The translations under genes were made by a program, and so were the position numbers. A stretch of DNA of 64,000 nucleotides from MED-G78 sp964275345 (GTDB lineage Bacteria > Pseudomonadota > Gammaproteobacteria > Magnimaribacterales > D2472), in the NCBI GenBank assembly GCA_964275345.1, contig CAXYBK010000003.1, positions 558,001-622,000 of the forward strand, in the 5' to 3' direction. This document shows, piece by piece, positions 34,770 through 43,244 of this stretch; within the stretch, counting starts at the first letter, position 1, and each line of letters begins with the position of its first letter. Below the pieces are notes generated by a model. It was not told the origin of the DNA. It saw only the letters and a list, made by a program, of their open reading frames with translations, and searched no databases.

Positions 34770-35585
34770 ATGTTAAATTTTATATGTAGTCCTATTGGTA
34801 ATTTAAATGATATCTCTATGAGGTCAATAAGTCTCCTAGAGGTAGCAGATTTTATTTATGCTGAAGATACTAGAAACACAAATAAATTGCTAACCAAATT
34901 TAACATTAATAAAAAATCTAAATCGTTTCATGAACATAATGAAATAAAAATTACTCCAGCGATTATTGAACAACTTAATGCTGGCTTTGAAATAGCTATA
35001 ATTTCTGATGCTGGAGCTCCATGCATTTCTGATCCTGGATATTTCTTATCTCAAGAATGCATTAAAAATAATATAGAATTTACTGTATTGCCAGGCCCAT
35101 CATCTGTAATTAATGCATTAATCTTATCTGGACTTCCTTCAAATGCATTTAGTTTTAAAGGATTTTTTCCAAGAAAAAGAAATGCACAAATAGAAATGAT
35201 GCAGTATTTATCAAGAGTGAACGAAACAGTGGTTTTTTTTGAATCGGCAAAAAGAATAAAATCCACAGTATCTATTTTTGCTGAATATTTATCCTTAAAT
35301 AGAAAAGTCATTTTATGTAGAGAAATGACAAAAAAATATGAAGAAACTATCAGAGGTTCTTTGCAAGATTTACAAGCTAAAATTGAAAATGATGAAATTA
35401 CTTTAAAAGGAGAGTTTGTAATTGTTATCGAGGGTACTGAAGAAAATACTTTCGATTTAAATTTCAGTAATAAAATTAAAGAATTATATTTAGAGCATTT
35501 ACCTGCCAAAGATGCAGCTAAATTAATTTCAGCTTTATCAAATCAAAGTAAAAGAGAAGTTTATAAGTGGCTGATAGATAAATAA
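34770..35585 (+). CDS. rsmI: 16S rRNA (cytidine1402-2'-O)-methyltransferase RsmI
   Basis: RsmI methylates the ribose of C1402 in 16S rRNA; RsmH, 2 kb downstream, methylates the base of the same nucleotide. It is 271 residues with the tetrapyrrole-methylase fold: PIGNLNDISMRSISLLEVADFIYAEDTRNTNKLL, ISDAGAPCISDPGYFL, LPGPSSVINALILSGLPSNAFSFKGFFPRK and VFFESAKRI. rnpB follows directly. Confidence 0.96.
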   Translation: MLNFICSPIGNLNDISMRSISLLEVADFIYAEDTRNTNKLLTKFNINKKSKSFHEHNEIKITPAIIEQLNAGFEIAIISDAGAPCISDPGYFLSQECIKNNIEFTVLPGPSSVINALILSGLPSNAFSFKGFFPRKRNAQIEMMQYLSRVNETVVFFESAKRIKSTVSIFAEYLSLNRKVILCREMTKKYEETIRGSLQDLQAKIENDEITLKGEFVIVIEGTEENTFDLNFSNKIKELYLEHLPAKDAAKLISALSNQSKREVYKWLIDK

Positions 35586-35590
35586 ATGAC

Positions 35591-35596
35591 TATAAT
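35591..35596 (+). promoter_or_regulatory. -10 element of rnpB
   Basis: A perfect TATAAT ends 7 bases before the predicted 5' G of RNase P RNA at 35604, exactly where a start at the mature end requires it. No good -35 is visible; it would lie in the rsmI 3' end. Confidence 0.6.
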
Positions 35597-35603
35597 CTCA
35601 GCC

Positions 35604-35933
35604 GAGTTGGTCAGATGATCGCTAAAATTTATTTTAGAGGAAAGTCCGGACTTCATAGAGCAGGGCGCCAGGTAACTCCTGGGAGGCGTAAGCCTACGGA
35701 TAGTGCAGCAGAAAATATACCGCCAATTTTATTGGTAAGGGTGAAAAGGTGCGGTAAGAGCGCACCGCTTAAATGGTAACATTTGAGGCATTGTAAACCC
35801 CAGCCCGAAGCAAGACCAAATAGAAATCCTTAGGCTGCTCGTTTAGGATTTGGGTAGGTTGCTAGAGCATTGTGGTGACACATTGCCAAGATAGATGATC
35901 ATCTTTTACAGAATCCGGCTTACAGACCAACTC
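35604..35933 (+). ncRNA. rnpB: RNase P RNA (M1 RNA, bacterial type A)
   Basis: This is the catalytic RNA that trims tRNA 5' leaders. The ends pair as P1: GAGTTGGTC at 35604-35612 with GACCAACTC at 35925-35933. Universal blocks are present: GAGGAAAGTCCGGACT after P3, AGGGCGCC, GGGTGAAAAGGTGCGGTAAGAGCGCACCG, CAAGACCAAATAGAAA, and the 3' ACAGAATCCGGCTTACAGACC. Its length of about 330 is at the short end for type A. The T-run after 35933 is part of an AT-only inverted repeat that may serve as terminator. It fills the gap between rsmI and the mraZ promoter. Confidence 0.97.
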
Positions 35934-35954
35934 ATTTTTTTAAATATATTAAAA

Positions 35955-35994
35955 AAAGTGTGTGAAAGTGTGTAAAAAATGTTATAAAGTGTGT
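35955..35994 (+). promoter_or_regulatory. Three AAAGTGTGT boxes upstream of mraZ (candidate MraZ operator)
   Basis: AAAGTGTGT occurs at 35955, 35965 and 35986 on the same strand, spaced 10 and 21 bases, so on one face of the helix. A decayed fourth box may lie near 35976 (AAAATGTT). MraZ is known to bind direct repeats upstream of mraZ: TGGG-type in E. coli and AAAGTG(T/G) in mollicutes. The array overlaps a possible -10 (TATAAA at 35983-35988) and lies 28 bases before the mraZ start. Autoregulation of the dcw operon is inferred. Confidence 0.7.
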
Positions 35995-36021
35995 TAATTA
36001 ATTAAATAGTTAACAACTTTT

Positions 36022-36489
36022 ATGTTTGGATACAATACGATATCTATAGATCAAAAGAACAGGTTCTCAATACCTGCTAAATATCGTGCTGATTTCTTAG
36101 AAACTAACGAATCAGAAGTTATAGTCACTAAAGATCCTCAATATCCCTCTTTAAAATTATACAAAGGTTCTGAGTGGCAGATAATTTCAACTAAACTTCA
36201 ATCATTACAGGGATTAGATCCGATTGTAAGGAATTTACAATGGACTATATTAGGTAATGCAAGTGTTACAGATTTTGATCCAAGTGGCAGAATGCTAATT
36301 CTTCTTCCCGAAGACCTCAGAAATTATGCCCAGTTAGATAATAATAATAAGATTTCATTTATCGGTATGGGTAATAAATTTGAAATTTGGAATACAGAGA
36401 ATTGGAATTTACGACAAACTGGAGGAACTTTAGCTACAGAAATTTTAGATGTTGTTCTTCCTACAAGCATAAAAGAAATGTCTTTTTAA
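36022..36489 (+). CDS. mraZ: Transcriptional regulator MraZ
   Basis: MraZ is a DNA-binding AbrB-like ring protein that controls its own division/cell-wall operon. It is 155 residues with two copies of the swapped-hairpin fold: FGYNTISIDQKNRFSIPAKYR in the first half and SVTDFDPSGRMLILLPEDLRNYAQLD in the second (DxxGRxxxPxxLRxxA pattern). It is the first gene of the cluster, with weak SD. Box repeats upstream fit autoregulation. Unusually the next gene is ftsZ, not rsmH. Confidence 0.95.
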   Translation: MFGYNTISIDQKNRFSIPAKYRADFLETNESEVIVTKDPQYPSLKLYKGSEWQIISTKLQSLQGLDPIVRNLQWTILGNASVTDFDPSGRMLILLPEDLRNYAQLDNNNKISFIGMGNKFEIWNTENWNLRQTGGTLATEILDVVLPTSIKEMSF

Positions 36490-36502
36490 AAAGGGGATAG
36501 GT

Positions 36503-37627
36503 ATGAACTGGGAAGTAGTAGATCAACATAATCAACAAGCCAGAATAAAAGTAATTGGAGTTGGAGGAGCTGGCGGAAACGCAGTCATCCATATGATTAA
36601 CCATGATATTCAAGGTGTTGATTTTATATGTGCTAATACCGATACACAGGCTCTTGCAAGAGCAGATGGAGCTATATCACTAAAATTAGGTAGTAACCTT
36701 ACAAAAGGCTTAGGTGCTGGAGCAAATCCTGAAGTTGGCCGCCAAGCTGCAGAGGGAGACAGAGAAGCAATTCAGGAACTCCTAGGTGATGCTGATATGA
36801 TTTTTATAACGGCTGGCATGGGAGGAGGTACTGGAACTGGTGCTGCTCCTGTAGTCGCGTCAATTGCAAAAGAAATGGGTGCATTAACTGTAGCCGTTGT
36901 AACAAAACCTTTTAAGTTTGAAGGTAAAAGAAGAATGAGTTCCGCTGAACAGGGCTTAGCTGCATTAGTTGAAGAAGTTGACAGCCTCATAACAATCCCA
37001 AATCAAAGACTTATTGAAGTCCTTGGAGGCAATACAACAATGACTGATGCATTTGCTAAAGCAGATGACGTTTTAAAGGGAGCAGTTCAAGGAATATCAG
37101 ACATCATCATGAAAGATGGTCTCATAAATGTTGATTTCAATGATGTAAGAACAGTTATGTCTGAAAAAGGAATAGCAATGATGGGCACTGGAAGATCTAG
37201 TGGTAAAGATAGAGCTTCTGAAGCAGCATCTCAAGCTGTAGGAAGTGAATTACTTGAAGATATCGATTTAAAAGATGCTAGAGGAGTTCTAGTTAATATC
37301 ACTGGGAAAGAGCCAACTTTAAATGATTACGAAGAAGTAAGTAATATTGTTGAAGAGTTTACAGCTGAAGATGCTTATGTAATTTACGGAACAGTAATTG
37401 ATAAGGATATTGATGATGACTTGTTGGTAACTATTGTTGCCACTGGTGTTAATCAAAAAGCTCCAACATTAGCAGTGGATAATAAAAGAAGCGCTTCTAT
37501 AAAACTAAATCCAGTAGGATTAGGAAGAGAAGTTCAAGTTAATACAAGTCAAGAAGTTGGCACATCGTCTGCAGAGGCATTAGATTTCCTTGATGTGCCG
37601 ACTTTTATGCGAAAACAAGTAGACTAA
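36503..37627 (+). CDS. ftsZ: Cell division protein FtsZ
   Basis: FtsZ is the tubulin-like GTPase of the division ring. It is 374 residues with IKVIGVGGAGGNAV at 15-28, NTDTQAL, the tubulin signature GGGTGTGAAP at 107-116, GTPase T7 region NVDFNDVRTVM, a short linker, and the C-terminal conserved peptide LDFLDVPTFMRKQ that binds FtsA and ZipA. AGGGG precedes ATG by 7 bases. The protein looks fully intact. Its place between mraZ and rsmH, rather than after ftsA, is a rearrangement: the stop is one base before the rsmH ATG, so it is fully built into the operon. Base composition looks like its neighbours, so recent transfer is not indicated. Confidence 0.98.
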   Translation: MNWEVVDQHNQQARIKVIGVGGAGGNAVIHMINHDIQGVDFICANTDTQALARADGAISLKLGSNLTKGLGAGANPEVGRQAAEGDREAIQELLGDADMIFITAGMGGGTGTGAAPVVASIAKEMGALTVAVVTKPFKFEGKRRMSSAEQGLAALVEEVDSLITIPNQRLIEVLGGNTTMTDAFAKADDVLKGAVQGISDIIMKDGLINVDFNDVRTVMSEKGIAMMGTGRSSGKDRASEAASQAVGSELLEDIDLKDARGVLVNITGKEPTLNDYEEVSNIVEEFTAEDAYVIYGTVIDKDIDDDLLVTIVATGVNQKAPTLAVDNKRSASIKLNPVGLGREVQVNTSQEVGTSSAEALDFLDVPTFMRKQVD

Positions 37628-37628
37628 A

Positions 37629-38528
37629 ATGCTCCATTTTCCAGTATTGCTGGAAGAATCTATTGGTTTTCTAGTTGATAATAAAAGTGGCTCATTCCTA
37701 GATTGCACATTTGGGAGAGGTGGCCATTCTAAATCTATTTTAAACACAATCACTGATCAAGGTGAACTCACGGCTTTTGACAAAGATCCCGATGCTGTTG
37801 AATATGCAGATAATTCAATTAAAGACCCTAGATTTAAAATTATTCATAAATCATTTAATGAAATAGATTCAATCTTTAAAGCTAGATCTCTTGATGGGAT
37901 ATTGTTTGATCTAGGAACTTGCTCAACTCATTTCGACGATAAGTCCAGAGGGTTTAGTTTTCAAGATACCGGTCCATTGGATATGAGATTTAATTTTAAT
38001 ACCGGTTATCCTGTTTCTGAATGGATAAATACAACAAATGAAAAAGATTTAGTGGATGTTTTATTTAAATATGGTCAAGAAAAAAATGCTCGATCTATAG
38101 CAAAAGCAATTTGTATATCAAGAAAAGAATCATCCATAGAGACAACGTCTCAACTAGCAGACATTATCGTATCTGTTTCTTCAAAGAAATATACAAAGAT
38201 TCATCCGGCTACAAAGTCCTTTCAAGCATTTAGAATTTTTATAAATAATGAGTTAGAGGAATTAGAGCAAGCTCTTGAAAAATCTAAGCAACTAATCAAG
38301 ATAGGTGGAAAAATTGTTGTTATTTCATTTCACTCTCTTGAAGATTCAATTGTTAAAAATTCTTTTAAAACTAAGATCCAAGCATTTCCAAAAGAAATAC
38401 CTATTAATCCAATTATTACGAAAGAATTTGACTGCATTGCAAGAAAAATAAGACCATCATCAGATGAGATTAGTAAAAATAAGCGCTCTAGAAGTGCAAT
38501 TATGAGGGTTTTTAAGAAACTTCCATGA
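37629..38528 (+). CDS. rsmH: 16S rRNA (cytosine1402-N4)-methyltransferase RsmH
   Basis: RsmH (MraW) makes N4-methyl-C1402. It is 299 residues with HFPVLLEESIGFL, SAM loop FLDCTFGRGGHSKSIL, DGILFDLGTCSTHFDDKSRGFSFQDTGPLDMRF (family usually LGVSSxQxDxxxRGFSF), HPATKSFQAFRIFINNELEEL, and VISFHSLEDSIVK. It overlaps ftsL by 4 bases. Confidence 0.97.
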   Translation: MLHFPVLLEESIGFLVDNKSGSFLDCTFGRGGHSKSILNTITDQGELTAFDKDPDAVEYADNSIKDPRFKIIHKSFNEIDSIFKARSLDGILFDLGTCSTHFDDKSRGFSFQDTGPLDMRFNFNTGYPVSEWINTTNEKDLVDVLFKYGQEKNARSIAKAICISRKESSIETTSQLADIIVSVSSKKYTKIHPATKSFQAFRIFINNELEELEQALEKSKQLIKIGGKIVVISFHSLEDSIVKNSFKTKIQAFPKEIPINPIITKEFDCIARKIRPSSDEISKNKRSRSAIMRVFKKLP

Positions 38529-38794
38529 AATTGAGCAATATTCTAATTTTTTCTATTCAAATATCCTTAATATTGTTTTTATCATTTGAGCAAATAAAAG
38601 TTAGGTGGGAGATAAGTATTTTATACGGCAACCAAGACAAAATTAATCTTGAGTATCAAAATCTTAAAGAAGAAGAATATAAACTTAAAACAGAAGTTTA
38701 CTTTTTAAATTCTCCAGCAAGAGTTGAAAAATATGCCAAAGAAAAACTTTTTATGCAAAAAGTAAAACCTAAAATTATAAAGATAGAAAAATGA
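38525..38794 (+). CDS. ftsL: Cell division protein FtsL
   Basis: FtsL forms the FtsQLB activator of septal synthesis. It is 89 residues: TM helix at about 5-20, then a periplasmic coiled coil (about 35-62) and LNSPARVEKYAKEKLFMQ, the usual hydrophobic/Ala-Arg turn of FtsL. Similarity is limited, as always for FtsL, but size, topology and place between rsmH and ftsI are diagnostic. It overlaps both neighbours. Confidence 0.93.
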   Translation: MKLSNILIFSIQISLILFLSFEQIKVRWEISILYGNQDKINLEYQNLKEEEYKLKTEVYFLNSPARVEKYAKEKLFMQKVKPKIIKIEK

Positions 38795-40419
38795 AGAAAT
38801 TAAACTATTTTAATTGGAGATTTTTTCTTATTATGATTTTTTTAATTGCTTCTGTAATAGCGATTTTTATTAGAGTTATTTACCTTCAAATTGATAAAGA
38901 AAACTTTTTAAAAAATTGGGGACAAAATCAACATATTGCATACAGAGAAGTTCCTTCAATAAGAGGAACTATTTACGATCGAAATAATATACCTCTTGCC
39001 ATTTCATTAACTCATTATGATTTATATGCTTTAAGAAATTTTAGTAAAGATGATTATGTAAAGTTACAAAATATAATTAACATCGATACTTCTTTTGAAA
39101 AGATAGCTGCAAAGAATAAGAAAATCTTGATTCAAAAAAGTCTATCTCCCGATGTAATCAATTTAATTAAAAACTCTTCCTTACATCATTATGAGATAGA
39201 AATAAGATTTTCAAGACATTATCCTCTTGCAGATCAAATTGCACCTTTAGTAGGCTTTTCAGGAAAGGATAATTATGGTCTTGAGGGCATCGAAAAGAGT
39301 TATAACTCATTACTATCAGGACAAGATGGTAGAGAAAAGTACTATAAAAATAGAAAAGGCGATATTATTTCAAAAGCTATTAGTACTAAAATTCAAGAAC
39401 CAGGCCATGATCTTCATCTTACTATTGATAGCAATATCCAATTTTTTACTTATAAAAAGTTAGCAGAAGCAATCGAGGAAACTAAAGCTAAAAGTGGGAC
39501 CGCAATTGTTTTGGATAATACAAGTGGTGAAATTTTAGCAATGGCTAGCTATCCTTCATACAATCCTAATAACCCCAACAGAAAGCCTCAAAAAAATGGC
39601 GCACTTCTTGATAAATATGAACCAGGATCTGTTTTAAAACCAATTGCTATGGCTAAGGCCCTTGATATGGAGCTAATTAATATAGATGACCCTTTTGATA
39701 CCTCACCTGGATATATTTCTTTAAATAATTATTCTATTAGTGATTATAAAAATCATGGAGTTTTGAAAGCATATGAAATTATTACTTATTCAAGTCAGGT
39801 TGGAGCATCTAAGGTCGCCTTAATGCTTGGTGCTGATAATATTATTTCAACATACAAAAAATTTGGTTTCAGTAAACCAATTAATGTTAATTTTCCATCT
39901 GCAACATTTGGTCAAATTAATAATAGAGAAAATATGTCAGATATAGAAATTGCTAATCTTGGGTTTGGCTATGGTCTTGATGCTAGTCCATTTCAAATTG
40001 CATCGGCTTTTTCAGTCTTTGCAAATGAAGGTGTTTATAAAGAATTTACATTAATCATGAATGATGAATATAAATATGAAGAAAGAGTTATCTCCAAAGA
40101 AACAGCAAATAAAATATTATTTTCTTTAAAAGATGTTGTTGAGAACGGATCAGGCCGAAAAGCAAAAGTACCAGGATTTAATATAGGTGGTAAGACAGGA
40201 ACATCTCATAAGAGTGAAAAGGGAGGCGGATATGCAAAAAGTATCTATACAGCATCATTTGCTGGCATAGCGCCACTAGATAGTAAAGATCTTACTATTT
40301 TTGTTTCTATTTATCAGCCTGGCTTGAATGCATACACAGGTGGGGACATAGCAGCACCTTTGTTCTCAGAAATTGCTTCTGATACCCTTAATTATTTAGG
40401 ATATTTTGAGAGTGAATGA
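38791..40419 (+). CDS. ftsI: Peptidoglycan transpeptidase FtsI (PBP3)
   Basis: FtsI is the class B PBP that crosslinks septal murein with FtsW. It is 542 residues: a TM helix at about 12-30, a pedestal domain with PSIRGTIYDRNNIPLA and RHYPLADQIAPLVGF, then the transpeptidase. The nucleophile is Ser280 in EPGSVLKP (SxxK), and KTGT is at 468-471. The second motif reads SSQ (334-336, TYSSQVGASKVALML) where FtsI proteins usually have SSN, a departure worth checking. ftsL precedes and murE overlaps by 14 bases. Confidence 0.96.
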   Translation: MKKLNYFNWRFFLIMIFLIASVIAIFIRVIYLQIDKENFLKNWGQNQHIAYREVPSIRGTIYDRNNIPLAISLTHYDLYALRNFSKDDYVKLQNIINIDTSFEKIAAKNKKILIQKSLSPDVINLIKNSSLHHYEIEIRFSRHYPLADQIAPLVGFSGKDNYGLEGIEKSYNSLLSGQDGREKYYKNRKGDIISKAISTKIQEPGHDLHLTIDSNIQFFTYKKLAEAIEETKAKSGTAIVLDNTSGEILAMASYPSYNPNNPNRKPQKNGALLDKYEPGSVLKPIAMAKALDMELINIDDPFDTSPGYISLNNYSISDYKNHGVLKAYEIITYSSQVGASKVALMLGADNIISTYKKFGFSKPINVNFPSATFGQINNRENMSDIEIANLGFGYGLDASPFQIASAFSVFANEGVYKEFTLIMNDEYKYEERVISKETANKILFSLKDVVENGSGRKAKVPGFNIGGKTGTSHKSEKGGGYAKSIYTASFAGIAPLDSKDLTIFVSIYQPGLNAYTGGDIAAPLFSEIASDTLNYLGYFESE

Positions 40420-41902
40420 ATTAGAGAAAATATTAGGTGTAACTTTTCCAAAAAATACAGTTATTATCAATGCAACCAATTCAACAAAAAAAGTTATAAA
40501 GAATTCAATTTTTTTTGGTCTGCAAGGTACTAAAGTTCATGGTAGTAAATATATAGAAGAGGCCATGAGTCTTGGGGCCTCAATCTCTATTCATAATGAT
40601 CCAGAGTATAAATCTAATAAAGATAATGTTTTTTATATAAAAGATTTAGTAAAAAGAATAGATATGTTCACTAATAACGAATTTGAACAAAAAACTAGAA
40701 TTTATTACTTCTTAGAGCATTTCTATGAAATGCAAAATACAAATAATCATAGTATTAGAGCTTTCACTGGAACAAATGGTAAAACTTCTTCAGCCTATTT
40801 ATGTCATCAACTCTTATTAAGCAGAGGAATAGATTCCATTTATATTGGAACTATAGGTGTTCAGTTAAATAATAAAGAGATAAATAATTCAATTTTTAAA
40901 AAAACTACACCTGATATTTTTGAGTTTTTTGAAATATTAAATACGCTTAAAGTAAGAAATAATATAAATATATGTATTGAAATTTCATCTCATGCTCTTG
41001 ATCAGGGAAGGCTAAATGATTTAAGTTTTCTTACCTCATGTGTATTAAATATAGGCAAGGATCATTTGGATTATCATAAAAATATTGAAGATTATACGAA
41101 AACTAAATTATCTATTTTTAATTCAATTTCTCTTCTAAAACTTATTAATGCAGATTTAAACCCAATAGTTATGCATAAAGAAAAAGACTTAACATCGATA
41201 AGTAATTCAAATGAATTAGCGAATGTATATTATAAAATAATTGAATCTGGGGTTGATGGAACTTTATTCGAAGTTAAAACAAGTTCTGAAATATCCTCAT
41301 CACATGATTCTGTTAGAAGAACGTATAGGTTTTGTTGCAAATTATTTTTGGATTTTAATATCAATAATCTTATTTTTGCTATTGAATCTGCTGGATATGA
41401 AACATTTTCAGAAGAGAATATTAATAATTTAAATTTTTTAACTCTTCCAAAAGGTAGAACAGAACTTATACCTAACATATCTGCAAATGTAATTATTGAT
41501 TATGCGCATAATGTAGAGGGTTTTAAGTTTTTTTTAACATCTATAAAAAATTACTTTACAAGTATAGTAATAGTCTTTGGTTGCGGAGGAGATAGGGATA
41601 AACAGAAGAGACCAGAGATGCTTAATATTGCTATCAAAAATGCTAGAGAAGTGATATTTACATCAGATAATTCAAGAAGTGAAGATTTTAAAGCAATTTC
41701 TGCAGATTCATTAAAAGGAAATGACGAAAAAAAAGTTAAAGTTATAGAAGATAGAAAAGAAGCAATAATACATGGGAGTAGTTTAATCCGTGATGATGAT
41801 TGTTTGGTTATCCTTGGAAAAGGCCATGAGCAAACGCAAGAAATTAACGGTAAAACATTTCATTTCAGTGATCACGAGGTAGTTAATGAAATTTATAAGT
41901 AA
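40406..41902 (+). CDS. murE: UDP-MurNAc-tripeptide synthetase MurE
   Basis: MurE adds the third amino acid to UDP-MurNAc-dipeptide. It is 498 residues. The N-domain has ATNSTKKVIKNSIFFGLQGTKVHG, the P-loop TGTNGKTSSA spans 121-130, and TTPDIFEF, EISSHALDQGR, NIGKDHLDYHKNIEDY and DFNINNLIFAIE are conserved regions. The specificity loop reads DNSR (421-424) and not the DNPR usual for meso-diaminopimelate enzymes. GKGHEQTQ is retained. Meso-DAP is still the likely substrate in a Gram-negative, but this cannot be proven here. Confidence 0.95.
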   Translation: MRVNELEKILGVTFPKNTVIINATNSTKKVIKNSIFFGLQGTKVHGSKYIEEAMSLGASISIHNDPEYKSNKDNVFYIKDLVKRIDMFTNNEFEQKTRIYYFLEHFYEMQNTNNHSIRAFTGTNGKTSSAYLCHQLLLSRGIDSIYIGTIGVQLNNKEINNSIFKKTTPDIFEFFEILNTLKVRNNINICIEISSHALDQGRLNDLSFLTSCVLNIGKDHLDYHKNIEDYTKTKLSIFNSISLLKLINADLNPIVMHKEKDLTSISNSNELANVYYKIIESGVDGTLFEVKTSSEISSSHDSVRRTYRFCCKLFLDFNINNLIFAIESAGYETFSEENINNLNFLTLPKGRTELIPNISANVIIDYAHNVEGFKFFLTSIKNYFTSIVIVFGCGGDRDKQKRPEMLNIAIKNAREVIFTSDNSRSEDFKAISADSLKGNDEKKVKVIEDRKEAIIHGSSLIRDDDCLVILGKGHEQTQEINGKTFHFSDHEVVNEIYK

Positions 41903-43244
41903 TTCTAATGACTTATCAAAATTTCTTGAAAAGTCTATAAAAAAGAATATAAAAATAAAATCAATTTCTACTGATACACGGACTTTAAAAAAAGATTCTT
42001 TATTTGTAGCTATAAGAGGCAACATCTTTGATGGAAATGACTATGTTGAAGACGCTCTTAAGAAAGGATCATGCCTTGTAATAACTGACAACAAAAAATT
42101 TAAAGACTCAAAGAATAAAAAAGTTATTTACGTAAATAGTTCACTTCTAGCTTTAAAAAAAATAACAAAAAATATTATTAAGCACTATGAAGGTAATATT
42201 ATTGGAATTACTGGAAGCAATGGAAAGACGACTACTACAAAAATAATTGCTAACTCACTAAAGAGCTGTTCAAGCACTCTAAAGAATTTTAATAATGAGA
42301 TTGGAATGCCATTAAGCATATTAAATGCTAATCCTAAATCAAAAAATCTTGTTATTGAAATGGGCGCAGCAAAGCCAAAAGACATTCATTATTTAAGCTC
42401 AATTCTAAACCCTAATGTTGGACTTATTACTAATATTGGTAACTCCCATTTAGAAAATTTAATAAATACTCAAGGAGTGTTAAATGTTAAATCAGAATTA
42501 GTACCAAATATTAAACATAACGGTTTTCTAGTAGTGCCAAACGAGAATCTTAAACATTTAAAATTTTGGCGTAACATAAGAAGTGACATTCATATTAGAA
42601 CATTTGGACTTAAATCAAATGCAGATTTTTACCCAAGAAATATTGTCATGGATTCAAATAAAACAGAATTTAAAATTTGTTCTAAAAAATACAATTTAAC
42701 AATTCCAATTTCAACAACTTTACTAGGTGATCATAATATAAAAAATATTTTAGCTGCCTTTGCTGTTAGCTATTGTATTAATAATACTGAAGAAGCTTTT
42801 CTCAATGGAATTAAGAAATTATTAGTTAACGACATGAGACAAAAAAAATCTAAATGGATAAGAGGTTCTCTCCTAATTGATGATACTTATAATGCAAATC
42901 CTGAATCTGTTAAAAAATCTATAGATCTAACTAAAAACTTCAACAGTCAAAGAACTGTTTTTATCTTAGGTGATATGAAAGAACTTGGCAGATATAGAAA
43001 GAAGCTTCATAAGGAAGTTGGTGCTTATGCAAAGAAACAAAAAGTAGATTTATTTATAGGTTTTGGTGATTTAACGCGCTTTTCTGTAGATGCTTTTGGT
43101 AAAAATGGCTTTTTCTTTAGTGATAAAGAACAAATGCACGAATTTTTAGTTAATAATATTGAAAGAAAAGATTTAGTAATTTTAAAAGGCTCAAGGGGAA
43201 TGCAAATGGAACAATTCATTAATACTCAAAGAGGAGATTCCTAG
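41886..43244 (+). CDS. murF: UDP-MurNAc-tripeptide:D-Ala-D-Ala ligase MurF
   Basis: MurF adds D-Ala-D-Ala to complete UDP-MurNAc-pentapeptide. It is 452 residues with DTRTLKKDSLFVAIRG, P-loop GSNGKTTTT from 110, NEIGMPLSILN, EMGAAKPKDIHYLSSILNPNVGLITNIGNSHLE, the LLGDHNIKNILAA segment and the C-domain DDTYNANPESVKKSID and GDMKELG. All expected motifs are intact, in contrast to murD nearby. It overlaps murE by 17 bases and abuts mraY. Confidence 0.97.
   Translation: MKFISNSNDLSKFLEKSIKKNIKIKSISTDTRTLKKDSLFVAIRGNIFDGNDYVEDALKKGSCLVITDNKKFKDSKNKKVIYVNSSLLALKKITKNIIKHYEGNIIGITGSNGKTTTTKIIANSLKSCSSTLKNFNNEIGMPLSILNANPKSKNLVIEMGAAKPKDIHYLSSILNPNVGLITNIGNSHLENLINTQGVLNVKSELVPNIKHNGFLVVPNENLKHLKFWRNIRSDIHIRTFGLKSNADFYPRNIVMDSNKTEFKICSKKYNLTIPISTTLLGDHNIKNILAAFAVSYCINNTEEAFLNGIKKLLVNDMRQKKSKWIRGSLLIDDTYNANPESVKKSIDLTKNFNSQRTVFILGDMKELGRYRKKLHKEVGAYAKKQKVDLFIGFGDLTRFSVDAFGKNGFFFSDKEQMHEFLVNNIERKDLVILKGSRGMQMEQFINTQRGDS

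Noticed and set aside
35051..35509. 152-residue open frame on the minus strand within rsmI
   Set aside because: Antisense shadow of a well-conserved methyltransferase; low-complexity composition and no SD.
35934..35957. Strong terminator for rnpB
   Set aside because: Only an A/T-only inverted repeat is present; it may weakly end transcription but cannot be called an intrinsic terminator with confidence.
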